A stretch of DNA of 64,000 bases from Polyangium mundeleinium. GTDB taxonomy: Bacteria > Myxococcota_A > Polyangia > Polyangiales > Polyangiaceae. Positions 10,812 to 20,597 of the stretch are shown here, in pieces (position 1 is the stretch's first letter; each line of letters opens with the position of its first letter). The stretch is from the NCBI RefSeq assembly GCF_028369105.1, contig NZ_JAQNDO010000001.1, positions 8,712,501-8,776,500 on the forward strand, read 5' to 3'. Made by a program: the position numbers and the translations under genes. The notes beneath the pieces are model-generated. The model was not told where the DNA came from. It ran no database searches and worked only from the letters and a program-made list of their open reading frames with translations.

Positions 10812-12095
10812 ATGGCTTCCAGGCTCGCGTTCGGATTGGTTCTTTTCTTGATGGGCTGCGGAGGCTCGACGCCTCTCCCGGAGACGAAGGAGCCCGCGGC
10901 GTCCGCGGCGAAGGCCAACGTCCCCGAGATGCAGCGCAAGGCCACCGTGCGTGTCAAGGCCGAGCTGCCCGAGGACGTGAAGACCGCGTTCGTCGAGACC
11001 GTAAAGAAGTCACACCTCCCGGACGCCATGGGCACCGCCGGCGTGGGCTGGACCTCGACCGGCAGCGGTTTTTTCCTCAAATCGCCGGACGGCAAGGGGC
11101 TCGTGCTCATCACGAACCGGCACGTCGTGGACAGCGCGCCCAAGGTCACGATCGTCCTCGACGAACACACCTCGCTCAGCGATTGCGAGGTCCTTTATAC
11201 CGACGACAAGTACGACGTCGCCGTGGTGAAGGTGCCCGAGAGCCTGGCGACGAGCGCCATTGCGGTGGCCACGCTCGCCGACGCCAGCGTGAAAAACGAC
11301 GAGGCGGTCCAGGCCTCGGGGTATCCGCGCGTCGGTGATCAGCAATCGTACCGCCTCACGAGCGGCACCATCTCGAACGCCGATTTCTCGGTCACGGTGC
11401 GCGGCCACAAATCCTCATTCCTGCAGCACACGGCCGCGATTGATCCGGGCAACAGCGGCGGCCCCCTCTTCCGCAAGGACTCGCTCGAGGTCATCGGCAT
11501 CAACACCCTGACGATGCGCTCGAATGACAACCTCTACAGCGCCGTCCCCGCCGCCACGGTGAAGGGCGTCATCGAGCGCGCCTTCAAGGTGCCGGCGAAG
11601 AGCGACGTCCAGGCGACGATCAAGCAGATCCAGGGCTCGTGCAAGGAACTCATGGACGAGCTCAGCATCGGCGGCGAACCCCCGATCTCCACGGTCGCGC
11701 TGGTCTCGGATCGCCTGGTCGCCGATCGCGGCGTGCCCACCTGGGAGCTCCGGTACATCGAGAATGGCCCTCCGCAACGCAACGAGGATACGGGCGAGAT
11801 CGTCCCGGGCAAACCCAAGGTCAACGAGGAAGCCTTTGGCGAGCTCGTATCGGCCGTGAAAAAAGGCGACGTGATGGAGCACCTGCGCGGGCTCACGTTC
11901 GCGTACCTCTACGTCGATTTGAAGCGCCAGAAGGGCGTCAACGGGGACCCGTGCTCGCGCGTCGTCGAAAAGGACGTGCGTGATTACGCGGATCGCGGCT
12001 TCGTGCGTGTCGGCATGGATCTCGGCACGGGCGAGCGCCGGACGATGCGCTTCCGCTTCGAGCAGGGGCACTGGCGCCTGTCCGGATACGAATGA
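10812..12095 (+). CDS. Trypsin-like (DegP/HtrA-type) serine protease lipoprotein without PDZ
   Basis: 427 aa. The ATG at 10812 has an AGGAATG ribosome site and begins a lipoprotein signal peptide with the lipobox LMGC (Cys at about 17). The catalytic triad of family S1C is visible: His in ITNRHVVD, Asp in YDVAVVKV and Ser in DPGNSGGPLF. The protease domain is followed by about 190 residues with no PDZ signature, unlike DegP/DegQ. That tail holds a helix-rich region and a C-terminal VGMDLGTGERRTMRFRF segment. A periplasmic quality-control or processing role at the inner or outer membrane is inferred. The next gene begins 27 bp later in the same reading frame. Confidence 0.88.
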   Translation: MASRLAFGLVLFLMGCGGSTPLPETKEPAASAAKANVPEMQRKATVRVKAELPEDVKTAFVETVKKSHLPDAMGTAGVGWTSTGSGFFLKSPDGKGLVLITNRHVVDSAPKVTIVLDEHTSLSDCEVLYTDDKYDVAVVKVPESLATSAIAVATLADASVKNDEAVQASGYPRVGDQQSYRLTSGTISNADFSVTVRGHKSSFLQHTAAIDPGNSGGPLFRKDSLEVIGINTLTMRSNDNLYSAVPAATVKGVIERAFKVPAKSDVQATIKQIQGSCKELMDELSIGGEPPISTVALVSDRLVADRGVPTWELRYIENGPPQRNEDTGEIVPGKPKVNEEAFGELVSAVKKGDVMEHLRGLTFAYLYVDLKRQKGVNGDPCSRVVEKDVRDYADRGFVRVGMDLGTGERRTMRFRFEQGHWRLSGYE

Positions 12096-12122
12096 GATCC
12101 GCGCGGTGACGCGCGATTCGAT

Positions 12123-14072
12123 TTGAAGCCCGAACAATCTCCCACCTACCGGCCCGAGATCGACGGTCTCCGGGCGATCGCCGTGACCAGCGTGGTCCTC
12201 TTCCACGCCGATCTCGGGCTCCCGGGCGGGTATGTCGGCGTCGACGTTTTTTTCGTCATCTCCGGCTTCCTCATCACATCGCTGATCCTCCGGGATCTCC
12301 GGGACGACACCTTCCGCCTCGCCGATTTCTGGGAGCGGCGCGCGCGGCGGATCCTGCCTGCGCTCGTGCCGGCCAGCGCCGCCGCGCTCCTCCTGTCGAT
12401 TGTGTTCCTCCCGCCGGACGCGCTCGCGGGCGTCGGCCGCTCGGCCACGTACCTCGCGGCCTTCGCCTCGAACGTGTTTTACCGGAACAACCTCGGCTAT
12501 TTCTCCGCGCGCGCCGAGGAGCAGCCTTTGCTCCATACGTGGTCGCTCGCCGTCGAGGAGCAATTTTACCTCTTGTTCCCGCCCCTGCTCCTCCTCGCCT
12601 TTCGCCTCGTGAAGCGCTCGCATCTGCGCCTCGCGCTTGTCCTCGGGATCACCGCCGCGCTGAGCCTGTTCACGAGCATCCGCGTCACGCCGGTGGATCC
12701 GCCGTCGGCCTTCTACCTCCTCCCCACGCGCGCCTTCGAGCTGCTCGCCGGCGCGCTCCTCGCATTCGTCCCCGCCAAACCCCTCGCGCGCCTCGGCCAC
12801 GCGCGTGAGCTCCTTTCGCTCGGGGGCCTCACGCTGATCGCCGCGTGCTGCTTTCTCTTCACCCGGGAAACCCCCTTTCCCGGCGTGGCCGCTGCCGCGC
12901 CGTGCGCCGGCGCGCTCCTGTTCCTCCTGGCAAACCTGCGCAGCGTGGCCGGACCGCCGCCCACCTGGAGCGGCCTTGCGCTCGCCTCACGACCGTTCGT
13001 CTTCCTCGGCCTCGTCTCGTATTCGTTTTACCTCTGGCACTGGCCTCCGCTCGCGATCGCCCATTTCTGGAAAGTGGGCGGCGACGCGTGGCTCTTTCGC
13101 TGCGCGGTCGTCCTCGGCTCGTTCGTGCTGGCCGTGCTTTCGTGGCGCTTCGTCGAGCAACCTTTCCGCAAGCCTCGGCCGCGCCGGAGCCGCGCCTGGG
13201 TCGCGGTCGGGGCCGCCATCGCCATGGGCGCGCTCCTGCTCGGCGGCGCCTCGATCGCCGCCCATGGGAACATTTCCCGGGTCCCGCCGGCCGCGCTCGG
13301 ATGGCTCGACGCCAAGATCGACCCCAAATACCTGCACATCATCGGCCTGGACCGAATGCGCGCGCGGAATCTGCCGTCGATCGGCGTCCGCGACGAGGAC
13401 AAGGACCCGACGGTCCTCGTGTGGGGCGATAGCCATGCCATGGCCGTCATGTCCGCGATCGACCAAGCGTGCCGCGACGTCGGCTGGAAAGGGCTCGTCG
13501 CGACCCACGCCTCGACCGCGCCCGTGCGGGGATATTACGTGCGTGAAACATATGGCCTCAACGAACGGGCCCTGCCGTACAGCGAGTCCATCTTCGAGAT
13601 GATCCCGAGCGCCGGCATCACCGACGTCGTCCTCGTCGCCTACTGGAGCTCGTACTTCCGCGAAGATCCGCCGAGCCGCGACCCGCTCGTGAAGGCCCTT
13701 CTTTTGACCATCAAGGACCTCCGGGCGCTCGGCGTGCGCGTCTGGTTCCAGCGCGAGGTGCCGAAATACGCGATCGACGTGCCGCAAGAGCTCGCGCGGC
13801 GCGCCCTCGTGGGCCTCGTGCCGGAGGCGGGCGAGGTCACGCTGGCGGAGCTTCACGTGCCGAGCCCGATGAACGCCTTCGAATCCGAGCTCGTCTCCGC
13901 CGGCGCGACGCTCGTCGACTCCATCGGCGCGCTCTCCACCACGGAGGGCGTTCCGATCGCGGGCGTCGACGGCCGATCCCTCTACTGCGACCACCATCAC
14001 CTCACCCCCGTGGGCGCGCGCCGCCTCCTCTCCGCCTACCGCGCCGCATTTGCCACCACGACGCAGCCCTGA
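12123..14072 (+). CDS. OafA/YrhL-type membrane acyltransferase with SGNH domain
   Basis: 649 aa. The N-terminal acyltransferase-3 domain (residues 10-375, about ten membrane helices) shows the family motifs RPEIDGLRAIAV, GGYVGVDVFFVISGFL and the active-site-type HTWSLAVEEQFYL. The C-terminal 250 residues form an SGNH-hydrolase-like domain with the GDSHA motif. Proteins of this build O-acetylate cell-surface polysaccharides. The start is TTG at 12123, the only start codon between the preceding in-frame stop and the conserved N-terminus. The upstream protease gene stops 27 bp before, so the two may be co-transcribed. Confidence 0.9.
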   Translation: MKPEQSPTYRPEIDGLRAIAVTSVVLFHADLGLPGGYVGVDVFFVISGFLITSLILRDLRDDTFRLADFWERRARRILPALVPASAAALLLSIVFLPPDALAGVGRSATYLAAFASNVFYRNNLGYFSARAEEQPLLHTWSLAVEEQFYLLFPPLLLLAFRLVKRSHLRLALVLGITAALSLFTSIRVTPVDPPSAFYLLPTRAFELLAGALLAFVPAKPLARLGHARELLSLGGLTLIAACCFLFTRETPFPGVAAAAPCAGALLFLLANLRSVAGPPPTWSGLALASRPFVFLGLVSYSFYLWHWPPLAIAHFWKVGGDAWLFRCAVVLGSFVLAVLSWRFVEQPFRKPRPRRSRAWVAVGAAIAMGALLLGGASIAAHGNISRVPPAALGWLDAKIDPKYLHIIGLDRMRARNLPSIGVRDEDKDPTVLVWGDSHAMAVMSAIDQACRDVGWKGLVATHASTAPVRGYYVRETYGLNERALPYSESIFEMIPSAGITDVVLVAYWSSYFREDPPSRDPLVKALLLTIKDLRALGVRVWFQREVPKYAIDVPQELARRALVGLVPEAGEVTLAELHVPSPMNAFESELVSAGATLVDSIGALSTTEGVPIAGVDGRSLYCDHHHLTPVGARRLLSAYRAAFATTTQP

Positions 14073-14181
14073 AGCCCGCGTGTGTCCCCGGAGAATGTCC
14101 CGCGATGCCGGGCTTGCCAGCCGCGCGGACGGGCCCGCTCGTGCCGCATGGTGCGAGCAGGCTCGACGCGCCTCCGCGTGA

Positions 14182-14187
14182 TACCCT
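14182..14187 (+). promoter_or_regulatory. Leaderless-type extended -10 (TGATACCCT context)
   Basis: TACCCT, preceded by TGA in the extended -10 position, ends 6 nt before the GTG at 14194. The same octamer context recurs before the gene at 27487. Confidence 0.5.
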
Positions 14188-14193
14188 GCGCGC

Positions 14194-17100
14194 GTGCGCT
14201 CCCACGTCCTCGCCGGCTGCTTGCTCCTCGGCTTGCCTTTCGCCGCGACCGTCCTCGCGCCGCCCAGCGCCGAGGCCGCGGACTTCGACCCGTCCGGGCG
14301 CAACCGCAAGAAGCCCCCCAAGCCGAACCCCGGCGCGGGCACGGGCAAGCCCGCGCAGCCAAAGCAGCCGAAGCAGCCGCAAGGCGACGCCGACGCAACG
14401 GGCAAAGGTCCGGGGAGCGACGCGCTCATCGCGCGGTACACGGCGATCGTCATCTCGCAGCCGAGCGCGCCGTTCCCGCTCCAGCGGCTCTCGCAGCTCT
14501 ATCGGGAGCGCGACGGCAACATCAAGAAGCTCGTCGAGGAGTTCGAAAAACGCGCCGCCACGCCGGGCGCCGACGCCTGGGCCGCGAAGGTCGCGCTCGC
14601 CGGCATCTACAAGCTCGACGGCCGCCCCGAGGACGCCGTCAAGACGTACGAGGCCGCGATCGCCGAGAAGCCGAACGATCCGCAGGCCATCCTCGCCCTC
14701 GCGCAGCTCCAGGCCGAGCGCGGCGACAAGTCCGCTTCCCGCACGAGCTACGAAAAAGCCCTCGCCCTGCTCAAGCCCGGCCCGGACTTCGAGCAGACGA
14801 CACGCACGCTCCTCGGGCTCTGCCTCGATCTGAAGGACTTCGAGGCCGCGAAGAAGCACCACGACGCGCTCGTGAAGGCCGCGCAGGGCTCGCTCTTCGT
14901 GAAGGCCGAGCTCGGCCGCGAGCTGCTCGCGCGGTCGCTCTACGATCGCGCCGAGGTCGAGTTCCGCGAGCTCGTGAAGGCCGCCGCCGGCGACAACCGC
15001 GCCCTCGCGCCTGCGCTCCGGGATCTCGGCCAGGTCCTCGCGCGGCAGAAGAAGACCGAGGAGGCGCTCAGCGTGCTCAAGCGCGCGCTCACGGTCGCGG
15101 GCGGCGCGGCCGGCGTGCGCGCCGAGATCCTGGTCATCATGACCGACGCCTTCCGCGCCGAAGGCAAGCTCGCCGAGCTCATCCCGATCCTCGAAGCCGA
15201 AAAGGCGCAGGACGCGCAGCGCCTCGCCACGCTGGGCGGCCTCTACGAAGAGACGGGCGACGTCGACAAGGCGATCGCCACGTACCGCAAGGTGCTCGGC
15301 ATCGACAGCCGCGCGATCGACGTGCGCCTGAAGCTCGTGCACCTCCTGCAGACCGCGGGCGAGCTCGACGCGGCGATCAAGGAGTACGAGGCGCTCATCA
15401 AGGCCGCGCCCGGCAACCCGGACTTCGTCTTCGAGCTCTGCGAGACGCTCATCCAGCGCGGCGATCGCCCGAAGGCGCTGAAGCTCCTCACCGAGCTCGA
15501 AGCGCGCGTCGGCAGCGAGCCCGAGATCCTCGCCGCCGTCGCCGACTTCTACGAGCGCGTCGAGGAGAAGGACAAAGCCCTCAAGGTCCTGCAGAAGCTC
15601 GCGGCCTCCGGCGGCGCCGACCACACGTACATCGTCGATCTCGGCGATCGCTACTACCAGGCCGGCGACAAGAAAAAGGCGCTGGAGACGTGGGCGCGCA
15701 TCAAGCAGGTCGTGCCGAACCGCGCGCGGGCAAACTCCCTCCTCGGCGAGGTCTACCTCGACCACGACATGCCGCTCGAAGCGCTGAACGCCCTGCGCGA
15801 GGCCGTCCAGCTCGAGCCGACCAACGTCCGGTACAAGAAAAACCTCGCCGTCGCGATCGAGCGCACGGCCGCGACGCTCGGCAACGCCGCGCAGCGATAC
15901 GCCGAAGCGCGCGTGATCTGGGAGGAGCTGCTCGCCGGGGCGCAGAGCGACAAACTCCTCGCCCGCGAGGCGCGCACGCACATCGTGAGCCTGTGGTCGC
16001 TCGCGCACGAGCTGCCGAGCCGCGTCGCGCCGCTCACCACGCGCTTCAACGGCACCCCGCCCGATCTCGAAGCCGGCCGGCTCCTCGCCGAGGTGCAGCG
16101 CCGCCTGCATCGCCTCGCGGACGCCGAGGCCACGCTGCGCAAGGTCACCGAGCTCGCGCCCGGCGACGAGGAGAGCCTGCTCGCGCTCGAACGAATCCTC
16201 GTGCTGGAGCAGAACCTGCTCGGCGCGATCGGCGTCCTCGAAAAACTCGTCGAGGTGAACCCCAAGCGCGCGCGCGAGTTCTACCAGCGCATGGCGCAGT
16301 ACGCGGCCGAGCTCTACCGCGACGACGACTCCATCAAGTACGCGGCGCGCGCCGTCGAGCTCTCGCCCGAGGACGCGAACGGCCACCAGAAGCTCGGCGA
16401 CATGTACCGGCGGCGGCAGGATTTTCCGCACGCGATCGCCGAGTACAGGCAAGCCATCCAGCGAAACGACAGGCTCTTCCCGGTCTACTTCGACCTCGCC
16501 GAGCTGCTCCTGTCGAGCGGCCAGGTCGACGAGGCCGACAGGCTCTTCCGCCGCGTCGTGCGCTCCTCGCCCGACGAGGAGCTCGTCTCGCGCGCGGCGC
16601 GCATGAGCATGCAGATCAACCTTGGCAAGAACTCGCTCGAGTCGCTCGAGCGCGAGCTCTTGCCCGTCGCCGTCGGCAACCCGCAGAAGGGCATCTACCG
16701 GCGCCTGCTCGTCGAGCTCTACGGCGCGATGACCCTGCCGCTCGTGCAGAAGGTGCGCCACGAGGGCGGCACGTCGCCCGCGGCGAGGGCGGCCCGCGCG
16801 GAGCTCGGGAAGATCGGCGCCCGCGCGATCAAGCCGCTGCTCGACGCCCTCGCCGACGACAAGGAGTCGCAGCAGAAGATCGCGATCGAGGTCCTCGCGT
16901 ACGTCGAGAACAAGAGCGCCGGCCCGGCCCTGTACAACTACGCCACGGGCCAGGCCGACAAGAGCCTGCGCGTGCGGGCCATGATCGCCTGCGGCGCTCT
17001 GCGCGACCCGTCGATCCTGCCGCGTTACGAGCAGATGCTCGCGCCGAAGGACACGGGCGCGGCCCTCCTGCCGAGCGACTCCATCGCCGTCGCCGCGGCC

Positions 17101-18336
17101 TGGGGCGTGGCGCGCATGGGTGACAAGAAGGCCGAACCCTTGCTGATCAAACTTCTCGGCTCGACCTCGCCGGAGGTGCGCGGCGTCGCGGCCCTCGGCC
17201 TCGGGCTCACGCACGACAAGAAGTACACGCCCGCGCTCGTGGCCCTCGCCCGCGCGCCCGAGGCCGGCGCCACCGCGCGCGCCGCCGCCGTGCACGCGCT
17301 CGCGGAGCTCGGCGCCTCGCAGAGCGAAAACCTCCACATGCTCGTCGCGCTCGCCGATACGAACGAGCCGGTCCTCCGGCAAGCGGCCCTCGTCGCCCTC
17401 GCGCGCCTCGCGCCGAAGGGCGATGCCGCGCAGAGCGCCTCAGCCGAGAACGCCCTCGCGTCGAGCCTCTTCGCGACCGACGAGTCGATGCGCCGCACCG
17501 CCGTCGCGGCCGCGACCGCCCTCGCCACGAAGAACTTCTCCCGCACGGGCGAGGCGCTGCCGGTGCCCGATGGACCGCTCTCCATGAAGGAGATCCTCGC
17601 GGGCCTCGGCCCGGATGCGGCGCGCCTCGCGGGAGCCCGCGCCCGCGCGCTCGTCGCGCTCGCGCCCTCGCTCGAACGAGCGGCCGTGGCCGCGGCCTCG
17701 ACCTCGCCCGAGCGCGCCCGCGTCGTGGCGGACGCGCTGCTCGCGAACGACGCTGAGCTCTCGCTCGCGCCGCTCCTCGGCCCCGACGACAAACTCGACC
17801 CCGAATCGGCGCGCGCGACCTCGGCTGCGATCGAGCGCATCGCCGCGGCCGTCGTGCCTGCGTTCGTCGCGCTCGTCCGCCATCCGGCGCTCGAGGTCCG
17901 CACGCGCGCGGTCGAGCTCCTCGCGCGGAGGCCTGAAAAAGAGGCGCAGGACGCCGTGATCGACGCCCTCTCCGATCCCGAGGAGAGCGTGCGGCGGGCG
18001 GCGCTCGCCGCGCTCGGCAGGGTCAAACACCCGGCCACCATTGCCGCCGTCGCGCGCCTCGGCCGTGAAGCGCCGAGCTGGCCGCTCCGTGTGCGTGCCG
18101 CCGAAGCGCTCGGCCGCCTCGGCGCGGGCGCGACGGGCCGGGTCGCGTTCGAGACCCTCACCACGATCGCGCAAGAGGACCCGTATGCCCTCGTGCGCGA
18201 GGCCGCGGCCCTCTCGATGGCCTCGCTCGATCGCGCCGCCGCCGAGCCCGTCCTGCGCAAGCTCTCCGCGAGCGACCCGGAGCCCCGCATCCGCAAGACG
18301 GCCGCGGACCTGCTCGCCGGCAAAGCTGCGAACTGA
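14194..18336 (+). CDS. Large secreted TPR and HEAT repeat protein
   Basis: 1380 aa. A signal peptide ends near AEAADFDPS (about residue 32), followed by a Lys/Pro-rich linker. Residues about 80-870 consist of many tetratricopeptide units (for example DVDKAIATYRKVLGID and PEDANGHQKLGDMYRRRQDF). Residues about 880-1375 are HEAT/armadillo-like alpha repeats (PEVRGVAALGLG and EESVRRAALAALGRV types). Such proteins are periplasmic scaffolds; no enzymatic motif is visible. Myxobacteria encode several large TPR proteins tied to motility or secretion, but no neighbour here fixes a role. The GTG start agrees with the -10 element 6 nt upstream. Confidence 0.85.
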   Translation: MRSHVLAGCLLLGLPFAATVLAPPSAEAADFDPSGRNRKKPPKPNPGAGTGKPAQPKQPKQPQGDADATGKGPGSDALIARYTAIVISQPSAPFPLQRLSQLYRERDGNIKKLVEEFEKRAATPGADAWAAKVALAGIYKLDGRPEDAVKTYEAAIAEKPNDPQAILALAQLQAERGDKSASRTSYEKALALLKPGPDFEQTTRTLLGLCLDLKDFEAAKKHHDALVKAAQGSLFVKAELGRELLARSLYDRAEVEFRELVKAAAGDNRALAPALRDLGQVLARQKKTEEALSVLKRALTVAGGAAGVRAEILVIMTDAFRAEGKLAELIPILEAEKAQDAQRLATLGGLYEETGDVDKAIATYRKVLGIDSRAIDVRLKLVHLLQTAGELDAAIKEYEALIKAAPGNPDFVFELCETLIQRGDRPKALKLLTELEARVGSEPEILAAVADFYERVEEKDKALKVLQKLAASGGADHTYIVDLGDRYYQAGDKKKALETWARIKQVVPNRARANSLLGEVYLDHDMPLEALNALREAVQLEPTNVRYKKNLAVAIERTAATLGNAAQRYAEARVIWEELLAGAQSDKLLAREARTHIVSLWSLAHELPSRVAPLTTRFNGTPPDLEAGRLLAEVQRRLHRLADAEATLRKVTELAPGDEESLLALERILVLEQNLLGAIGVLEKLVEVNPKRAREFYQRMAQYAAELYRDDDSIKYAARAVELSPEDANGHQKLGDMYRRRQDFPHAIAEYRQAIQRNDRLFPVYFDLAELLLSSGQVDEADRLFRRVVRSSPDEELVSRAARMSMQINLGKNSLESLERELLPVAVGNPQKGIYRRLLVELYGAMTLPLVQKVRHEGGTSPAARAARAELGKIGARAIKPLLDALADDKESQQKIAIEVLAYVENKSAGPALYNYATGQADKSLRVRAMIACGALRDPSILPRYEQMLAPKDTGAALLPSDSIAVAAAWGVARMGDKKAEPLLIKLLGSTSPEVRGVAALGLGLTHDKKYTPALVALARAPEAGATARAAAVHALAELGASQSENLHMLVALADTNEPVLRQAALVALARLAPKGDAAQSASAENALASSLFATDESMRRTAVAAATALATKNFSRTGEALPVPDGPLSMKEILAGLGPDAARLAGARARALVALAPSLERAAVAAASTSPERARVVADALLANDAELSLAPLLGPDDKLDPESARATSAAIERIAAAVVPAFVALVRHPALEVRTRAVELLARRPEKEAQDAVIDALSDPEESVRRAALAALGRVKHPATIAAVARLGREAPSWPLRVRAAEALGRLGAGATGRVAFETLTTIAQEDPYALVREAAALSMASLDRAAAEPVLRKLSASDPEPRIRKTAADLLAGKAAN

Positions 18337-18358
18337 CCGACGGAATCGTTCTATCCCG

Positions 18359-19186
18359 TCAAACCCGTTCCGGGATCGGGCCTCCCATGTTGAGGATCTC
18401 GACCCGCACCAACGCCCTCGCCTCGACGAGCGCGCGTTTCGTCTCGGCGTCGTCCTCCACCACGACATGCGTGACGTCTTGCTCCGGCGGCGCATGCGCT
18501 CGGATGGCCTCGAGCAACGGCCGCACGAGCGTCGGCCTGGCCACGCGGAACGGGAACGACCCCGGGTAGCTCGGATGGAAGCACGCGACCCCGACCCGCG
18601 CCTCGTCCGGCCGGGCCGTATCGACGAGGCGCAGGAGCACGGCCCCCGCCCGCGCCCGGTTCGACGCGATCGTACCGATTGGCATGCCAAACGCCGCCTC
18701 CAGCGCTGCGTCCTCGTGCGGCGCGATCGTCCGCGCCGTGATCCCCTCCTCGCCGCCTGGCAAGCGCGAAAGCACGTCCCAGCCGAGCCGCATCGCCGTG
18801 GACGCGTAGTTCCTGGCCATGCCGACCGACGAATACAGCGCGATCGCGACGACGTTGTCGACCTTCACGTTGAGGCACCAGCGCGAGCAGCCCGCCGCGC
18901 GGAATCGCTCTGCGCTCGCCCGCATGAGCGCGCGCCCCGCGCCTTTTCCGCGGACCTCGGGCGCGACCACCACGTGACGCACGTATCCCGTCTCCTTCAG
19001 GATCACGACGTACGCATACCCCGCGATGTCGCCGCCCTGCTCGAGGATCAGGGTATGGGGCATGAGCTCGGCGGCCCATACCTCGCTCGGCAGCGTGGGA
19101 TCATCGACGCCGAGCTCCGGAACCAGGCGCGCGTAAACGTCGTAGTCGTCGGCCGTGGCAGGCCTCGACGTGAACACCGCATGCAT
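18359..19186 (-). CDS. GNAT-family N-acetyltransferase (two GNAT-like halves)
   Basis: 275 aa. The N-terminal half is a standard GNAT domain with the acetyl-CoA site VVVAPEVRGKGAGRALM (about residues 78-92) and the NVxVDNxxAIALYxxxGM strand-helix motif. The C-terminal half (about 150-275) looks like a second, degenerate GNAT fold. It is an N-acetyltransferase of unknown acceptor. The ATG at 19186 is chosen because the GNAT domain begins within a few residues and a TACGTT element lies 7 nt upstream. Its stop faces the HEAT-protein gene across 22 bp. Confidence 0.85.
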   Translation of the reverse strand: MHAVFTSRPATADDYDVYARLVPELGVDDPTLPSEVWAAELMPHTLILEQGGDIAGYAYVVILKETGYVRHVVVAPEVRGKGAGRALMRASAERFRAAGCSRWCLNVKVDNVVAIALYSSVGMARNYASTAMRLGWDVLSRLPGGEEGITARTIAPHEDAALEAAFGMPIGTIASNRARAGAVLLRLVDTARPDEARVGVACFHPSYPGSFPFRVARPTLVRPLLEAIRAHAPPEQDVTHVVVEDDAETKRALVEARALVRVEILNMGGPIPERV

Positions 19187-19193
19187 GGCCAGG

Positions 19194-19199
19194 AACGTA
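19194..19199 (-). promoter_or_regulatory. Leaderless-type extended -10 (TGGTACGTT context)
   Basis: TACGTT on the minus strand, preceded by TGG, ends 7 nt before the ATG at 19186. Confidence 0.45.
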
Positions 19200-19236
19200 C
19201 CACGGCGGGACGACCCCGCCCCTCCGCGCGCCCTCG

Positions 19237-19731
19237 TCAGGCAGCCTTGCGCGCCCCTCGGGCCTCCGCCGAAAGCTCGCGTATCTCGGGCTGCTCGACA
19301 TCCCATCCGCGCAGGAGCACGGTGCCGCGCATCCAGCTCATGTGCTGCCGCGCGTCCTCGAAGTTCGCCGCGACGCGCGCGCGGATCTCCTCCGGCAGCC
19401 CCGCTCGCAACGCCGACGCGTACGCGTTGTTCGAAAGCTCCTCGTTGCCGCGCATCACCAGCACCGCCGTCCGATCCTCCTGCGAAGCGAGCGTGGTGAA
19501 GGCCCGGATGATCTCGCCCTTCGTATCGAGCTCGCGCGGCGGCTCGATTCCCGCCCGCCGGACGTGCTCGCCGAGCTCGGCGACGTGCCTCAGGTGGTCC
19601 TCCCGGAACGCGGAGAACGTCCCCTGGATCTCCTCGTCCCGCGAGACCCCGCGCGCCACCTCGTAGGCCGCTGCGCACGCGAGATCGAGCGCGATGAGCT
19701 CGTTCAGACACTGGAGGATCTTCTCGTCCAT
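19237..19731 (-). CDS. Ferritin-like four-helix-bundle protein
   Basis: 164 aa. The predicted four helices carry metal-ligand-like residues in the ferritin/rubrerythrin pattern: YEVARG in helix 1, REDHLRH in helix 2, NEELSNNAY in helix 3 and DARQHMSW in helix 4. It resembles the DUF2383/PA2169-type ferritin-like proteins, which are poorly characterised and linked to stress. The ATG at 19731 has a good AAAGGAGA ribosome site. It lies upstream of the GNAT gene on the same strand, but the latter has its own -10 element. Confidence 0.75.
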   Translation of the reverse strand: MDEKILQCLNELIALDLACAAAYEVARGVSRDEEIQGTFSAFREDHLRHVAELGEHVRRAGIEPPRELDTKGEIIRAFTTLASQEDRTAVLVMRGNEELSNNAYASALRAGLPEEIRARVAANFEDARQHMSWMRGTVLLRGWDVEQPEIRELSAEARGARKAA

Positions 19732-19993
19732 GTCCGCCTCTTCTCCTTTCGCCGCCGTGGAGGGCGCCGCGCCCTCACGGGCTACGTGGCGAGGCCCCCC
19801 GTCCACCGCAAGCGTCGCGCGGCCAGGGCAGGTTTTTCCTGCCAGACGTGGCCCCGAGCGCGTGAGCCCAGGTGAAACCCAATGCCCAGGTCGCCCTCCC
19901 CCGGGCGGCTTGCGCTCCCCCCTTCCTGTCTGCTACATGGCGCCCCTACCCATCACCGCGCGAGTGATCTCGCGCAACAACGGAGGTAAAGAC

Positions 19994-20362
19994 ATGGCAC
20001 GCAAGGCACCGCTCGCGATCGTGAAGGAGAAGTTCAGCGAGAAGGCGAAGCTCGTCGAGGCGGTCAAGGGCTTCATGACGGAGGACCTGTGGGTCGGCCG
20101 GACGAGCTCGGACCGCGGCGGCGACAAGGGCCTCGATCACGTCTCGAACGCCAAGCTCCTGCGCCTCCACGCCACGTTCTCCGAGGTCAAGGAGAAGTTC
20201 GGCACCCGGGCGAAGCTCATCGACGCCATCCTGACGGCCGAGAACCGGTCGAAGGACGCGGGGTACAAGAAGCGCCTCGAGGCCTTCCCCGTCCCGCGCC
20301 TGTACGACCAGTACAAGGCCGCTTCCAAGCGCGCCAAGGCCGCCACCGCCGCCAAGGCCTGA
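19994..20362 (+). CDS. Small basic, Lys/Ala-rich protein
   Basis: 122 aa, strongly basic, starting MARKAPLAIVKEKF at an ATG with an excellent GGAGG ribosome site. Two similar segments (VKEKFSEKAKLVEAV and VKEKFGTRAKLIDAI) suggest an internal duplication of a helical unit. It ends in a Lys/Ala tail (RAKAATAAKA) reminiscent of nucleoid-associated or histone-like proteins. DNA or RNA binding is an inference from composition only. It stands alone, in front of the speA promoter. Confidence 0.75.
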   Translation: MARKAPLAIVKEKFSEKAKLVEAVKGFMTEDLWVGRTSSDRGGDKGLDHVSNAKLLRLHATFSEVKEKFGTRAKLIDAILTAENRSKDAGYKKRLEAFPVPRLYDQYKAASKRAKAATAAKA

Positions 20363-20437
20363 GCTCCCCCTCCCGGCGCCTCCTCCTGCCTCCCATCCCG
20401 TCCGTCTGTCCCGTCCACTCGGCACTGCACCCCACCC

Positions 20438-20466
20438 TTGAAGGTTCGACCTTCCTGGCGTATTGA
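20438..20466 (+). promoter_or_regulatory. speA promoter with internal palindromic operator
   Basis: -35 TTGAAG (20438-20443), a 17-bp spacer, then -10 TATTGA (20461-20466). A perfect inverted repeat GAAGGT-TCG-ACCTTC (20440-20454) overlaps the -35 and spacer, where a repressor would block polymerase. The predicted start near 20473 gives a leader of about 150 nt. Confidence 0.55.
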
Positions 20467-20534
20467 GCCGCAGCACGGACGTACCGGAAGACCGACGTCC
20501 ACCGCACAGCATTTCACGCTCAAAGCCGCCCCTG

Positions 20535-20597
20535 GCTTCCTCGCGCGCTGCGAGGAAGCTCTGCCCCGAACAGCACGTCGCGCAAGGGCCATGGCCC
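20535..20597 (+). promoter_or_regulatory. Structured 5' leader of speA
   Basis: A 9-bp perfect hairpin (GCTTCCTCG, 7-nt loop, CGAGGAAGC; 20535-20559) is followed by a 12-bp perfect palindrome GGGCCATGGCCC (20586-20597), which ends 25 nt before the TTG start. These may control translation or leader stability. I see no known riboswitch class. Confidence 0.4.

Noticed and set aside
14002-17382. 1126-aa open frame antisense to the TPR/HEAT gene
   Set aside because: Low-complexity shadow; the sense strand carries a signal peptide and clear TPR and HEAT units.
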